A DNA stretch of 64,000 bases from the NCBI GenBank assembly GCA_020629275.1, contig JAHDDQ010000003.1:23484-87483 (forward strand), written 5' to 3'. This DNA is from Tenacibaculum sp. GTDB lineage: Bacteria > Bacteroidota > Bacteroidia > Flavobacteriales > Flavobacteriaceae. The notes under the pieces were generated by a model. That model ran no database searches, was not told the origin of the DNA, and saw only the letters and a program-made list of their open reading frames with translations. Shown here piece after piece: positions 1-8,773 of this stretch (the first letter of the stretch is position 1; the number at the start of each line of letters is the position of its first letter). The position numbers and the translations under genes are program-made.

Positions 1-438
1 ATAAAGAAATTGCTTTCTTTCTTCCGTGGTATGAGACGCGTATTCATAATATCCGTTATTTAACACACCATAGAATTTCCTTTCATCTGGTATTCCTTTC
101 ATTGTTCTTGAAATGGCTCCTCCAGAAAACAGAGACCATCCTGTGCCTAACAACCCAGCCACACTTTTAACCATGACCCCGTTAGTGTGATAGTTTAACG
201 ATAAATTGAAATTAAAGGCTTTGTCTTTCGTTACTGTTCCGAACAGTGGAATACTGATACTAGGAATACCCGTATAATTATTAGTAGGAAAACTAGTGAA
301 ACTCATTAAATTACTTATAGTCGGTGATGGAGGAATCACGGTAGGTGGTTGAATATAATCATCTCTATATCCTCCTTCTAGTTGCGCTGATATTTTAACT
401 ACAATAAATAACAGCAACAGAATCGTTACTTTTTTCAT
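1..438 (-). CDS. RHS-type / cell-surface repeat protein, N-terminal fragment
   Basis: An open frame starts at an ATG (complement of 436-438) and runs off the left edge without a stop, giving 146 codons of a larger gene. Residues 1-19 form a signal peptide (MKKVTILLLLFIVVKISAQ). The following region has the proline-rich start and the motifs VKSVAGLLGTGWSLFSGG and ISRTMKGIPDE. These are typical of the N-terminus of very large Bacteroidota RHS-repeat or toxin-like surface proteins (family knowledge). Only the N-terminus is visible, so the presence of RHS repeats, a core domain or a toxic tip cannot be judged. Its function (surface display, polymorphic toxin or adhesin) is open. The gene is transcribed away from aspS, with 283 bases between the two starts. 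Confidence 0.7.
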   Translation of the reverse strand, partial: MKKVTILLLLFIVVKISAQLEGGYRDDYIQPPTVIPPSPTISNLMSFTSFPTNNYTGIPSISIPLFGTVTKDKAFNFNLSLNYHTNGVMVKSVAGLLGTGWSLFSGGAISRTMKGIPDERKFYGVLNNGYYEYASHTTEERKQFLY

Positions 439-693
439 AAAATGTAATGTGTTTGATTTTTTAGCAATTAATTAAACAATCTTTTTTCAAACACAAAGAT
501 ATAAATTGTTTTGGTATAACAACTAGTTACCTAAAAATTAACATTTAACTATTGTAGTGATTATCTGAAAATTACTTACGCAATAGACAACTAATATTGT
601 CATTATATTCAATTCCGCAAAAAACTTATTATATATAGTATTTCTTCAAAACGTAAAAGACCAATCAAACTATTTCTTTTCTATTTATTTGCC

Positions 694-701
694 TAAATTT
701 G
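694..701 (+). promoter_or_regulatory. Bacteroidota-type -7 element upstream of aspS
   Basis: TAAATTTG matches the TANNTTTG consensus of the Bacteroidota primary sigma factor and lies 20 bases before the aspS ATG at 722. No convincing -33 TTG was seen. Its position supports starting aspS at 722 rather than at the upstream in-frame TTG at 689, which would place the -7 element inside the coding sequence. Confidence 0.45.
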
Positions 702-721
702 CGCATCTAAAAAATATCAAA

Positions 722-2479
722 ATGTACAGATCGCATACTTGTGGCGAGTTGAGAACGTCGCATATAAACACTGAAGTAACCCTAGCAGGCTGGGTTCAAA
801 AATCAAGAGATAAAGGGTTCATGATTTGGGTTGATTTAAGAGACCGTTATGGGATTACACAATTGATTTTTGATGAAGAACGTACCTCTAAAGATATTAT
901 TGAAAAAGCAAAAACTTTAGGTCGTGAATTCGTAGTACAAGTTAAAGGTAACGTTATTGAACGTGCTTCTAAAAACTCAAATATACCAACTGGAGATATC
1001 GAAGTTTTAGTTTCAGAATTAACCGTTTTGAACAATGCTAAGTTGCCTCCATTCACTATTGAAGATGAAACTGATGGTGGTGAAGATATTCGTATGAAAT
1101 ATCGCTATTTGGATATTCGTCGTAATCCTGTAAAAGACAGTTTGATTTTCCGTTCAAAAGTATCAATGGAGGTTCGTAAGTATCTTTCTGACAAAGGTTT
1201 TATTGATGTAGAAACTCCATATTTGATAAAATCTACTCCTGAAGGAGCTCGTGATTTCTTAGTGCCTTCAAGAATGAATGCAGGACAGTTTTATGCATTA
1301 CCACAATCTCCTCAAACCTTCAAACAATTATTAATGGTTGGCGGAATGGATAAATACTTTCAAATTGTAAAGTGTTTTAGAGATGAAGATTTACGTGCCG
1401 ATCGTCAGCCAGAATTCACACAAATAGACTGTGAAATGGCTTTTGTTGAACAAGAAGATATTTTAGAAATTTTTGAAGGAATGACACGTCATTTATTAAA
1501 AGAAATAAATGGTGTTGAAGTTGATAAGTTTCCAAGAATGTTATTTGATGATGCTATGCGTTTATACGGAAATGACAAACCAGATATTCGTTTTGGAATG
1601 GAGTTTGGTGAACTAAACGAAGTAGCGCAACATAAAGAATTTAAAGTGTTTAACGATGCTGAGTTAGTCGTAGGTATTGCTGTTCCAGGTGCTGCTTCAT
1701 ATACTCGTAAAGAAATTGATAAATTAATTGACTGGGTAAAGCGTCCGCAAGTTGGTGCTTTAGGAATGGTATATGTAAAATGTAATGAAGATGGAACTTT
1801 CAAGTCTTCTGTAGATAAATTTTACGATCAAGAAGATTTAGCTAAATGGGCTGAAAAAACTGGTGCTGAGTCTGGAGATTTAATTTGTATTTTATCTGGT
1901 AAAACAACAAAAGTACGTGCACAATTGAGTGCGTTACGTATGGAAATGGCCGAGCGTTTAGGTTTACGCAAACCAAATGAGTTTGCTCCATTATGGGTAA
2001 TCGATTTTCCTTTATTAGAATTAGACGAAGAAACTGGTCATTATCATGCAATGCATCACCCATTTACTTCTCCAAAACCTGGGCAAATTGAATTATTAGA
2101 CACCGATCCGGGAGCTGTTAAAGCAAATGCGTATGACTTAGTTTTAAATGGTAATGAAATCGGTGGTGGTTCTATTCGTATTCACGATAAAGAAACACAA
2201 GCAATTATGTTCAAGCATTTAGGATTTACTGAACAGGAAGCTAAAGAACAATTTGGTTTCTTAATGGATGCTTTTGAATATGGCGCTCCACCTCACGGAG
2301 GTTTAGCTTTTGGGTTAGATAGACTGGTTGCTATTTTAGGCGGACAAGAAACTATTCGTGACTTTATTGCCTTCCCAAAAAATAATTCAGGACGTGATGT
2401 AATGATCGACGCTCCTGCTACAATAGACAATCAACAGCTAAAAGATTTGAGTATTCAACTCGATGTACAAGAATCATAA
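722..2479 (+). CDS. aspS: aspartyl-tRNA synthetase
   Basis: This class II aminoacyl-tRNA synthetase charges tRNA-Asp with aspartate in the cytoplasm. The 585-residue protein has the usual bacterial AspRS length and order. An N-terminal OB-fold anticodon-binding domain begins [10 protein letters not shown], with the motif [12 protein letters not shown]. The class II catalytic core has the motif 2 region [18 protein letters not shown], then the bacterial GAD insertion domain, then motif 3 ([13 protein letters not shown]). The ATG at 722 was chosen because family members begin at this [11 protein letters not shown] and because a -7 promoter element ends at 701. A strong hairpin terminator follows immediately, so the gene appears to be monocistronic. 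Identification is secure. Confidence 0.98.
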   Translation: MYRSHTCGELRTSHINTEVTLAGWVQKSRDKGFMIWVDLRDRYGITQLIFDEERTSKDIIEKAKTLGREFVVQVKGNVIERASKNSNIPTGDIEVLVSELTVLNNAKLPPFTIEDETDGGEDIRMKYRYLDIRRNPVKDSLIFRSKVSMEVRKYLSDKGFIDVETPYLIKSTPEGARDFLVPSRMNAGQFYALPQSPQTFKQLLMVGGMDKYFQIVKCFRDEDLRADRQPEFTQIDCEMAFVEQEDILEIFEGMTRHLLKEINGVEVDKFPRMLFDDAMRLYGNDKPDIRFGMEFGELNEVAQHKEFKVFNDAELVVGIAVPGAASYTRKEIDKLIDWVKRPQVGALGMVYVKCNEDGTFKSSVDKFYDQEDLAKWAEKTGAESGDLICILSGKTTKVRAQLSALRMEMAERLGLRKPNEFAPLWVIDFPLLELDEETGHYHAMHHPFTSPKPGQIELLDTDPGAVKANAYDLVLNGNEIGGGSIRIHDKETQAIMFKHLGFTEQEAKEQFGFLMDAFEYGAPPHGGLAFGLDRLVAILGGQETIRDFIAFPKNNSGRDVMIDAPATIDNQQLKDLSIQLDVQES

Positions 2480-2485
2480 TAAATT

Positions 2486-2511
2486 AAACCCCGCTAAAGC
2501 GGGGTTTTTTA
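2486..2511 (+). terminator. Rho-independent terminator of aspS
   Basis: A perfect 9-bp stem (AAACCCCGC / GCGGGGTTT) with a TAAA loop is followed by a T run, 6 bases after the aspS stop. It is GC-rich against an AT-rich background, as expected of an intrinsic terminator. Confidence 0.93.
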
Positions 2512-2666
2512 TTTGTTGTAAGAGTATTACAAATTTCATTAAAAGTATTCCACTTATACATTGAAGTGGCTCAAAAATTAGTTGACATCTTATTTTTCGT
2601 TTATTTCTTACTTATTTTGAGGTATTAAAAGTCAAAACGACTTCATGATCACAGCAAACTAAAACT

Positions 2667-3155
2667 ATGAAAGAATTAAAAATACTTTGTTTTTTATTAT
2701 TCTCAATCAATACCTTTTTTGCTCAAAAGGCTAAAGAGGTTGATATTTGGAGTGGTCGATATAGAATGGAGCCTCTTGAAAAAAAAGATAACACACCTTC
2801 GGAAGTAATGTATACCATCAAAAAACTTTCTGATGCAAACCCTGATAATCTAGCTGGACGATATCAAGATGATTTGAAACGTTGGATTATGATAAGAGTT
2901 GGAAAACCTAAAGAAAAAGTTAATTTACGTAGATTTCTATTTAATTCAGAAAATAACGAGTATGATGAATTTGGTTGGACTGAATTACATAAACAAGGTA
3001 AAATAAACTGTATGCAGGGCGCACGGTTTTTTATATGTAAAACACAAAAAAATAAAACCTTAAACATTGGTGGCGACGAAAACCTTTTCACAAAATCTGG
3101 CTTTTTTGGTGTGCTACTACACTACGGTGCGTTTGAACTTTACAAAGTAAATTAA
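2667..3155 (+). CDS. small secreted protein of unknown function
   Basis: The 162-residue protein begins with a cleavable signal peptide (MKELKILCFLLFSINTFFAQ), so it is probably periplasmic or exported. The mature part is charged and mixed alpha/beta, with no catalytic motif that I recognise. Phrases such as WSGRYRMEP near the mature N-terminus and GVLLHYGAFELYK at the end resemble a compact beta-rich domain, but I cannot name a family. It has two cysteines near residues 115-124 that could pair in the periplasm. It stands alone between the aspS terminator and the DUF2339 gene, which has its own -7 element. Coding potential is supported by the signal peptide and by codon use like its neighbours. 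Confidence 0.7.
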   Translation: MKELKILCFLLFSINTFFAQKAKEVDIWSGRYRMEPLEKKDNTPSEVMYTIKKLSDANPDNLAGRYQDDLKRWIMIRVGKPKEKVNLRRFLFNSENNEYDEFGWTELHKQGKINCMQGARFFICKTQKNKTLNIGGDENLFTKSGFFGVLLHYGAFELYKVN

Positions 3156-3246
3156 CCCAAGGATAATACCTCTATTATGGAGTTATACTTTAATATAATC
3201 TTGTTTTTAACTTAAGAAAGTCATTTTACGCTAATTTTAAAAAAGC

Positions 3247-3254
3247 TACATTTG
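3247..3254 (+). promoter_or_regulatory. -7 element before the DUF2339/DUF3999 pair
   Basis: TACATTTG fits TANNTTTG and lies 25 bases before the ATG at 3280. This spacing matches other genes in the window and favours 3280 over the upstream TTG at 3259. Confidence 0.45.
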
Positions 3255-3279
3255 GATTTTGCTTCAAAAATTGATACTT

Positions 3280-5784
3280 ATGGAATTTTGGTTCGTTATT
3301 TTATTTATTTGTTTATTTTTTATTAATAAAAACATCAATGCGAAGTTTGAGCATTTAAACAGAACCATTGACGATTTAAAGAATAAAATAAAGTATTTGC
3401 AACATAAGGTTGCTACACCTCTTCCATCTGTAAAAAAAGAAAAAGAGGAAATTAAGACCCCTGAAATAACTAAGCCTGAAGAAAAGTATATACCTTCTAC
3501 TGTTATTGAGAAACCTCCTATTATTCCTGCTAAAATAGTTGAAAAAACTAAGGAAACTACCGAAGAACCTATCAAAAACACACCTTATACTGCGGCAAAT
3601 AGACCAAAACAAACCATACCGTTAAAAGACTCGATTAAAAAAGAACCTAAAGTTTACATACCTAAAAAATCATGGTTTGAATCATTTAAAGAGAAAAATC
3701 CTGACCTAGAAAAATTCATAGGTGAAAATTTAATTAATAAAATAGGAATTCTAATCTTAGTTTTAGGAATTAGCTTCTTTGTTAAATATGCTATTGATAA
3801 GGATTGGATTAACGAACCTGCAAGAGTTGGTATTGGTATACTATGTGGTGCTTTAGTAATGGGAGTAGCTCACAAATTAAAGAAAAATTATGCTTCTTTT
3901 AGCTCAGTTTTAATAGCAGGAGCTATCAGTATCTTTTATTTTACAATATATATTGCATTTCATGAATACCAGCTATTCAGTCAAACAGTAGCGTTTAGTA
4001 TTATGACTGTCATTACTGCGTTTAGCGGCTTAGTTTCTATTTCCTACAATCGCCAAGAATTGGCTGTTTTATCTTTAATCGGTGGATTTGCTGCGCCTTT
4101 TTTAGTGAGTACAGGTAGTGGAAATTATGTTGTTTTTTTTAGCTACATCGCCATTTTAAATATTGGAATATTAGCTATTTCTTATTTTAGAAAATGGAAA
4201 GTCGTGACCATTTTAGACTTTATATTCACAACGCTATTATTTAGTAGTTGGTGTATTACTAAGATAGGAACTGAAGATTTTTCGCATAGCGGTGCATTGC
4301 TTTTTGCTACACTATTCTACTTTATATTTAGCATTACCATTGTTTCAAATAATCTTAGAAATAAAGGTGTGTTTTCTACAATCGAATACTTTATTCTTGT
4401 TGCAAATACGTTCTCGTTTTTTGGAATTGGTATGATAATCCTTAATGACTGGGAATCTGATTTAACAGGTGTATTTACCTTACTCCTAGCGACATATAAC
4501 ATCATTTACGCGGGTATTTTATACAAAAAATTCGGATTAGATAAGAATGCTGTATACCTGCTAATTGGTTTGGCATTAACCTTTGTTACATTAACAATAC
4601 CTATACAATTTAAAGGAAATCAGATTACTCTATTCTGGGCTATAGAAGCAGTTCTATTATTTTGGTTGTCTAAAAAATCTAAAATTGAATCTTTTAAATT
4701 AGGCGCAATCGTAGTCCAATTATTAACTATTATTAGTTTATTAATTGACTGGAAAAGGTATACTGGACCAGAAGTTTTTTCTGTTATCTTAAATCCAGTT
4801 TTCATAACAGGTTTAGTCGTAAGTATTTCTTTATTTATTACCAATAAATTATTGCATAAAAAAGATACGATTACCACGCGTTTTTTCTCTCTACCTGTAG
4901 CTGTGTATAAATCTATAGTATTAATTACGACAATAATTATTGCTTACTTTACAGGGATTTTAGAAGTTAATTATCAAGCTTCACAATTTTTAGAAAATGA
5001 TGTTTCTGCTTTATCTTTTACGGTAACTTATCATTTTATAAGCATCGCATTGCTTTTATATTTGTCTAAGTATTTTAACAATAAAGGAATTACAAAAGGA
5101 ATTACAATTGTTAGTGTTTTCTCTATATTTTTATATATCGTATTATTCTATAAATTACCTGAGCGTGAGATAATAGAAAACTTTACTAAAGGTATAGCTA
5201 CTAACTATGCATTTTACCTTCATTACATAATTTTAGGATGTTTGGTTTATTTTGGATATCAGTTATTTCAAAAAACAAACTCAATTTTTAATCTTAAAAA
5301 CAAACAGAATAAATGGCTTCCTTGGCTCTTTGTTTTTGCTATCATATACATATTTAGTAACGAATTAATGATTCATGGAGTACAGTTTTCCGATACTGGT
5401 AATAATACTGAATTTATGGCTGAACTTTCTGACACAAGTGATAACTTCTATCAGAAGAGAACTTACATTAGAGACTCTATTCGTAAAATTCAAACTCAAA
5501 TTATAAAAATAGGTTATCCAATACTCTGGGGAGTTTTCTCTTTTATTTTTCTGATAATAGGTATTAAAAAACAATGGAAAACATTACGCGTAATTGCGCT
5601 GTCTTTATTAGGTTTAACAATCGTAAAATTATTTGTATATGATATTAAGAATGCTTCAGAAACAGGAAAAATTGTTGCTTTTATTTTACTTGGAGTCTTA
5701 ATTTTAATTATATCGTTTGTATATCAAAAAATAAAAAAATTAGTTATTAATGAAACACCCGAACATGAAGACGAAAAAGCTTAG
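3280..5784 (+). CDS. DUF2339 family polytopic membrane protein
   Basis: This is an inner-membrane protein of about 834 residues and unknown function. It has one N-terminal membrane helix (FWFVILFICLFFI), a short coiled-coil segment (LNRTIDDLKNKIKYLQ), then a Lys/Pro/Glu/Thr-rich linker to about residue 130. After that come more than twenty predicted membrane helices. The start of the membrane core (EKFIGENLINKIGILILVLG, followed by FVKYAIDKDWI and GGFAAPFLV) is characteristic of DUF2339. The ATG at 3280 was preferred to the TTG at 3259 because the helix starts right there and a -7 box precedes it. The gene overlaps the next one by about 20 bases, so the two are translationally coupled. In Proteobacteria DUF2339 and DUF3999 proteins are also neighbours (established knowledge), which suggests a shared envelope complex. 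Confidence 0.85.
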   Translation: MEFWFVILFICLFFINKNINAKFEHLNRTIDDLKNKIKYLQHKVATPLPSVKKEKEEIKTPEITKPEEKYIPSTVIEKPPIIPAKIVEKTKETTEEPIKNTPYTAANRPKQTIPLKDSIKKEPKVYIPKKSWFESFKEKNPDLEKFIGENLINKIGILILVLGISFFVKYAIDKDWINEPARVGIGILCGALVMGVAHKLKKNYASFSSVLIAGAISIFYFTIYIAFHEYQLFSQTVAFSIMTVITAFSGLVSISYNRQELAVLSLIGGFAAPFLVSTGSGNYVVFFSYIAILNIGILAISYFRKWKVVTILDFIFTTLLFSSWCITKIGTEDFSHSGALLFATLFYFIFSITIVSNNLRNKGVFSTIEYFILVANTFSFFGIGMIILNDWESDLTGVFTLLLATYNIIYAGILYKKFGLDKNAVYLLIGLALTFVTLTIPIQFKGNQITLFWAIEAVLLFWLSKKSKIESFKLGAIVVQLLTIISLLIDWKRYTGPEVFSVILNPVFITGLVVSISLFITNKLLHKKDTITTRFFSLPVAVYKSIVLITTIIIAYFTGILEVNYQASQFLENDVSALSFTVTYHFISIALLLYLSKYFNNKGITKGITIVSVFSIFLYIVLFYKLPEREIIENFTKGIATNYAFYLHYIILGCLVYFGYQLFQKTNSIFNLKNKQNKWLPWLFVFAIIYIFSNELMIHGVQFSDTGNNTEFMAELSDTSDNFYQKRTYIRDSIRKIQTQIIKIGYPILWGVFSFIFLIIGIKKQWKTLRVIALSLLGLTIVKLFVYDIKNASETGKIVAFILLGVLILIISFVYQKIKKLVINETPEHEDEKA

Positions 5785-6988
5785 CTTTTTAATCCTGGTT
5801 TTTTTGGTTTTACATACTTATTGCCAAAATTATATAGGAACTATAGATACCATTAAGCAAAAAGGACTACATAAAATTATGCTTTCCAAAGAAATACGTT
5901 CTGCAGCAAATGAGAACTTCAATTCTTTGCGAATTAAAGATGTTAAAGAAAATGAAGTTCCGTATACTTTAATTTATAATACTAATACTGTATTTTCTAA
6001 ATTTTTACCTGCAAAAATTATTTCTAAAAAAGTACTCAAAGATTCTATTACCTCTCTTATTTTGGCTAATGTTAGTGGAAAAAATCAGCAACGAATTGTA
6101 CTTAAAATTGCAAATAATAACATCATAAAATATTACACAGTTTCAGGTAGTAACGACACTGAAAACTGGTTTGGCTTAGTCTCTAATAAGAGGCTAAATT
6201 ATTTAAATTCAAAACAAAAAACATTTACAGAGAAGGTAATCGAATTTCCCCTTAATAATTATCGATTCATACGTATTGATTTTGATGATAAACATTCTTT
6301 ACCTATTAACATTTTAGATGCTGGGGTTTACAGGAGTAAATTTTTCGTTCAAGAGCCTAGTATTATTGATAATTTTAAGCAGGAATCAATTACTCCAGAA
6401 AATAGAAAAACAACACAATTAAAATTTACAGCTAATAGTAGCCATAAAGTGAATACAATTGCGTTTTCAATTACGTCTGATTTCTTTTTAAGAAAAGCTA
6501 AAATCATTGTAAAAGAAAAACGAACTATCAAAAAAAGGATTGAAACTTACGATAAAATTATTGCTATTTTCCAGTTAAACTCTAAGAATAATAACACGTT
6601 CGATGTTCGTGGGTTAAATACTAACGAGTTTTATGTTGAAATTGAAAATGAAGATAATCCTCCGTTAACTATTGATAAGATTACTTTTTTTCAAGATCCG
6701 ATATACATGGTTACCAACCTGAATAAAGATGAAAAATATAATATAATTATCGATAGTACACTTTTAAAGCCGAAATATGATATTGGAAATTTTATTTCCA
6801 ATACTATAAGCTCTATTGAAAAAACTACTGTGCTCAATTTTCATAAAGTAGAACAAAAATCTCAAGAACTTAAAAAGCCAGCTTTTTGGCAAACAAAAAC
6901 CTTCATGTGGGTTTGTCTTATTTTAGGAGGAATCTTTGTAGTATTCTTTGCTCTAAAATTACTAAAAGATATCAATACTGAATCATAA
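5765..6988 (+). CDS. DUF3999-like periplasmic protein with C-terminal membrane anchor
   Basis: From the ATG at 5765 the protein is about 407 residues; an in-frame ATG at 5750 would add five residues. It has an N-terminal signal peptide (KKLSFLILVFLVLHTYCQ) and a large beta-rich periplasmic domain containing the phrase YYTVSGSNDTENW, which resembles discoidin-like modules. A single C-terminal membrane helix (FMWVCLILGGIFVVFFALKL) is followed by a short basic tail. This layout and its position overlapping the 3' end of the DUF2339 gene fit the DUF3999 family. I infer that it is the extracytoplasmic partner of the DUF2339 protein. No catalytic motif was seen. A long palindromic terminator follows 27 bases downstream. 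Confidence 0.7.
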   Translation: MKTKKLSFLILVFLVLHTYCQNYIGTIDTIKQKGLHKIMLSKEIRSAANENFNSLRIKDVKENEVPYTLIYNTNTVFSKFLPAKIISKKVLKDSITSLILANVSGKNQQRIVLKIANNNIIKYYTVSGSNDTENWFGLVSNKRLNYLNSKQKTFTEKVIEFPLNNYRFIRIDFDDKHSLPINILDAGVYRSKFFVQEPSIIDNFKQESITPENRKTTQLKFTANSSHKVNTIAFSITSDFFLRKAKIIVKEKRTIKKRIETYDKIIAIFQLNSKNNNTFDVRGLNTNEFYVEIENEDNPPLTIDKITFFQDPIYMVTNLNKDEKYNIIIDSTLLKPKYDIGNFISNTISSIEKTTVLNFHKVEQKSQELKKPAFWQTKTFMWVCLILGGIFVVFFALKLLKDINTES

Positions 6989-7015
6989 GGAGTTACTTTG
7001 AAAAGTACTCCACTT

Positions 7016-7063
7016 AACAATAAAACAGGTATTTCCTAATTAGGAAATACCTGTTTTATTGTT
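7016..7063. terminator. Bidirectional terminator, 48-bp perfect palindrome
   Basis: AACAATAAAACAGGTATTTC and the rest of the left half (24 bases) are mirrored exactly by the right half, with no loop bases left unpaired. The palindrome lies between two convergent genes. Each arm carries an A/T-rich outer part, so it can terminate transcripts from either side. Confidence 0.85.
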
Positions 7064-7077
7064 ACTTATAATTTTTA

Positions 7078-7866
7078 TCAACGTGTTGAAATAAAATAAG
7101 GCTCAGGGTATGTTTTTACCTTCAAATCATTCACTAAACAAAAAACTATATTCGTTACTAATGATGCTGCTAAATATGATCCTACTACTAATTGAGGTGG
7201 TGTAATTTGTGTTGATTTTTCCTTATACTTTTCATAAAAATCATAAAACCAATCCAACTCTAAATCTTTACGTGCTTCAAGATACTCAAACATATTTTGT
7301 ACTAATACAAGCTCAAATCTACCGGTGCCTCTTGCAATATCATAAATTTGCTCACTCTCGGGTGTAACTAAATAAGCAGCAGAGGCCCAACCAAAATTTA
7401 ATGGGTGTATTACAGGAATTCCTAACTCTTTACAAACTTCATCAAACACAAAAGGAGTTTCCAAAGTATCAAAATCTATTGCATTAATTGCTATATCACA
7501 TCCTGATACATAATTTTTTATTGTTTTTGGTTCTAAAAACACATGATGATGCGCTATTTGTACCTTAGGGTTAATTGCTTCAAGACGTTTTGTTATGGAA
7601 GCGACTTTAGAAGAATTTATATCTTCTTCAGTATAGTTTTGTCTATTCAAATTTGATTTTTCAACTTCATCTCCATCTATAAAAACAAAACTTTCAAAAC
7701 CTAAACGTAATAATCCTTCTGCGATAATGCTTCCTAAGCCTACTCCTCCAAAAACAATTTTTACTCCTTTAATTTTATCTTGTTGCTCTGGGGTAATGTA
7801 TAATACATTCTTGTGATATCTTTCATTATCATGCATTTCAGCTAATGACTTTTTCTTTTTTTTCAC
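7078..7866 (-). CDS. ThiF/MoeB/HesA-family E1-like adenylyltransferase
   Basis: The 262-residue protein has a Rossmann nucleotide-binding start (VFGGVGLGSIIAEGL), then FIDGDEVEKSNLNRQ with the arginine expected to contact ATP. A later segment, GCDIAINAIDFDTLE, corresponds to the conserved acidic Mg/ATP region of E1-like enzymes. Such enzymes adenylate the C-terminus of a ubiquitin-like protein, peptide or small substrate. Unlike MoeB and ThiF, no pair of CxxC zinc motifs is present, and no sulfur-carrier partner gene is nearby, so the substrate is unknown. The start is uncertain: GTG at 7866 gives a lysine-rich extension, while an ATG at 7836 would begin at MHDNERYHKN, closer to the usual family N-terminus. 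A 30-codon open frame lies just upstream (see findings). Confidence 0.85.
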   Translation of the reverse strand: MKKKKKSLAEMHDNERYHKNVLYITPEQQDKIKGVKIVFGGVGLGSIIAEGLLRLGFESFVFIDGDEVEKSNLNRQNYTEEDINSSKVASITKRLEAINPKVQIAHHHVFLEPKTIKNYVSGCDIAINAIDFDTLETPFVFDEVCKELGIPVIHPLNFGWASAAYLVTPESEQIYDIARGTGRFELVLVQNMFEYLEARKDLELDWFYDFYEKYKEKSTQITPPQLVVGSYLAASLVTNIVFCLVNDLKVKTYPEPYFISTR

Positions 7867-8061
7867 TTATTTTCGTGTTAGATTATGATATTGGTTTTAC
7901 AATACTAACGATTTTTTTATTCTGTATTACTTTTTTCTCTGTAAAATAAGCCTCTAGATAATCTTCTAAAATCATTAAAAATAAAATTTACATTAAGAAT
8001 ATCTTGCCATCAAAAATGAATTGTTTAATTTTAATATGTTTCATAAAAACACCATCTTACC

Positions 8062-8772
8062 ATGAACAAATTTTTAGTTTTTTCCTTATTCTCACTACTT
8101 CTTTTAAAATCTTCTTTTTCCCAAGAAATGTCTGGACAAGAACTCTTAGAAAAGGCTATTAAATATCACGATCCTAACGGTAACTGGCAAAAATTTAACG
8201 ACTCGTTAGTTGTAACTATGGCTACTCCTAAAAAAGCGAGTAGAGTAAGTAAAATACGCATAAACTTAATCAAAGACTATTTTTATGTAAAAGCTTCAAG
8301 GAATAAAAAAATAACCGAGTACACGATAGATAAAGAACAGTGTTCCATGCTACTTAATGGTAAGACACCAACAAATACAGAGAAAAAAGAATATAATATT
8401 AATTGTGAACGTGCCAATTTATTCAAAAACTATTATACCTATTTGTACGGACTTCCTATGAAGTTAAAAGATGAAGGAACAATAATTCATGAAACTGTTC
8501 AGCGTAAAAAATTCAAAGGAAAGGAGTATCTTATTTTAAAGGTCACTTATAACGAAAACGTAGGAAAGGATACTTGGTATTTCTACTTCAATACTAAAAC
8601 ATATGCTATGGAAGTTTATCAATTCTTTAAAGAGACAAAAGATAGCGGAGAATATATCATATTATCTGGAGAAGAAGTTATTAGTGATATTAAAATACCT
8701 AAAATTCGTGCTTGGTATTACAATAAAAATGATGGTTACTTGGGAACAGATACTTTGAAAAAAAGCATGTAG
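8062..8772 (+). CDS. secreted LolA-like / DUF6503-like protein
   Basis: The 236-residue protein has a signal peptide (MNKFLVFSLFSLLLLKSSFSQ) and a mature domain starting EMSGQELLEKAIKYHDPNGNW. Alternating short strands and paired charged residues are reminiscent of the half-barrel LolA/LppX fold seen in Flavobacteriaceae DUF6503-type proteins. This assignment rests on general layout and is tentative. LolA-like folds bind acyl chains or lipoproteins in the periplasm, but no specific ligand can be inferred here. The stop codon is separated from the CLC gene ATG by one base, so the two genes are almost certainly cotranscribed. Confidence 0.6.
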   Translation: MNKFLVFSLFSLLLLKSSFSQEMSGQELLEKAIKYHDPNGNWQKFNDSLVVTMATPKKASRVSKIRINLIKDYFYVKASRNKKITEYTIDKEQCSMLLNGKTPTNTEKKEYNINCERANLFKNYYTYLYGLPMKLKDEGTIIHETVQRKKFKGKEYLILKVTYNENVGKDTWYFYFNTKTYAMEVYQFFKETKDSGEYIILSGEEVISDIKIPKIRAWYYNKNDGYLGTDTLKKSM

Positions 8773-8773
8773 C

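Noticed and set aside
689..721. Eleven-codon N-terminal extension of AspRS from a TTG
   Set aside because: It overlaps the -7 box at 694-701, and family members begin at the ATG at 722.
7078..7975. A microcin C-like MccA/MccB pair
   Set aside because: The short upstream peptide does not end in Asn, the enzyme is shorter than MccB, and no MccC-type exporter or other mcc gene is near; kept only as a low-interest finding.
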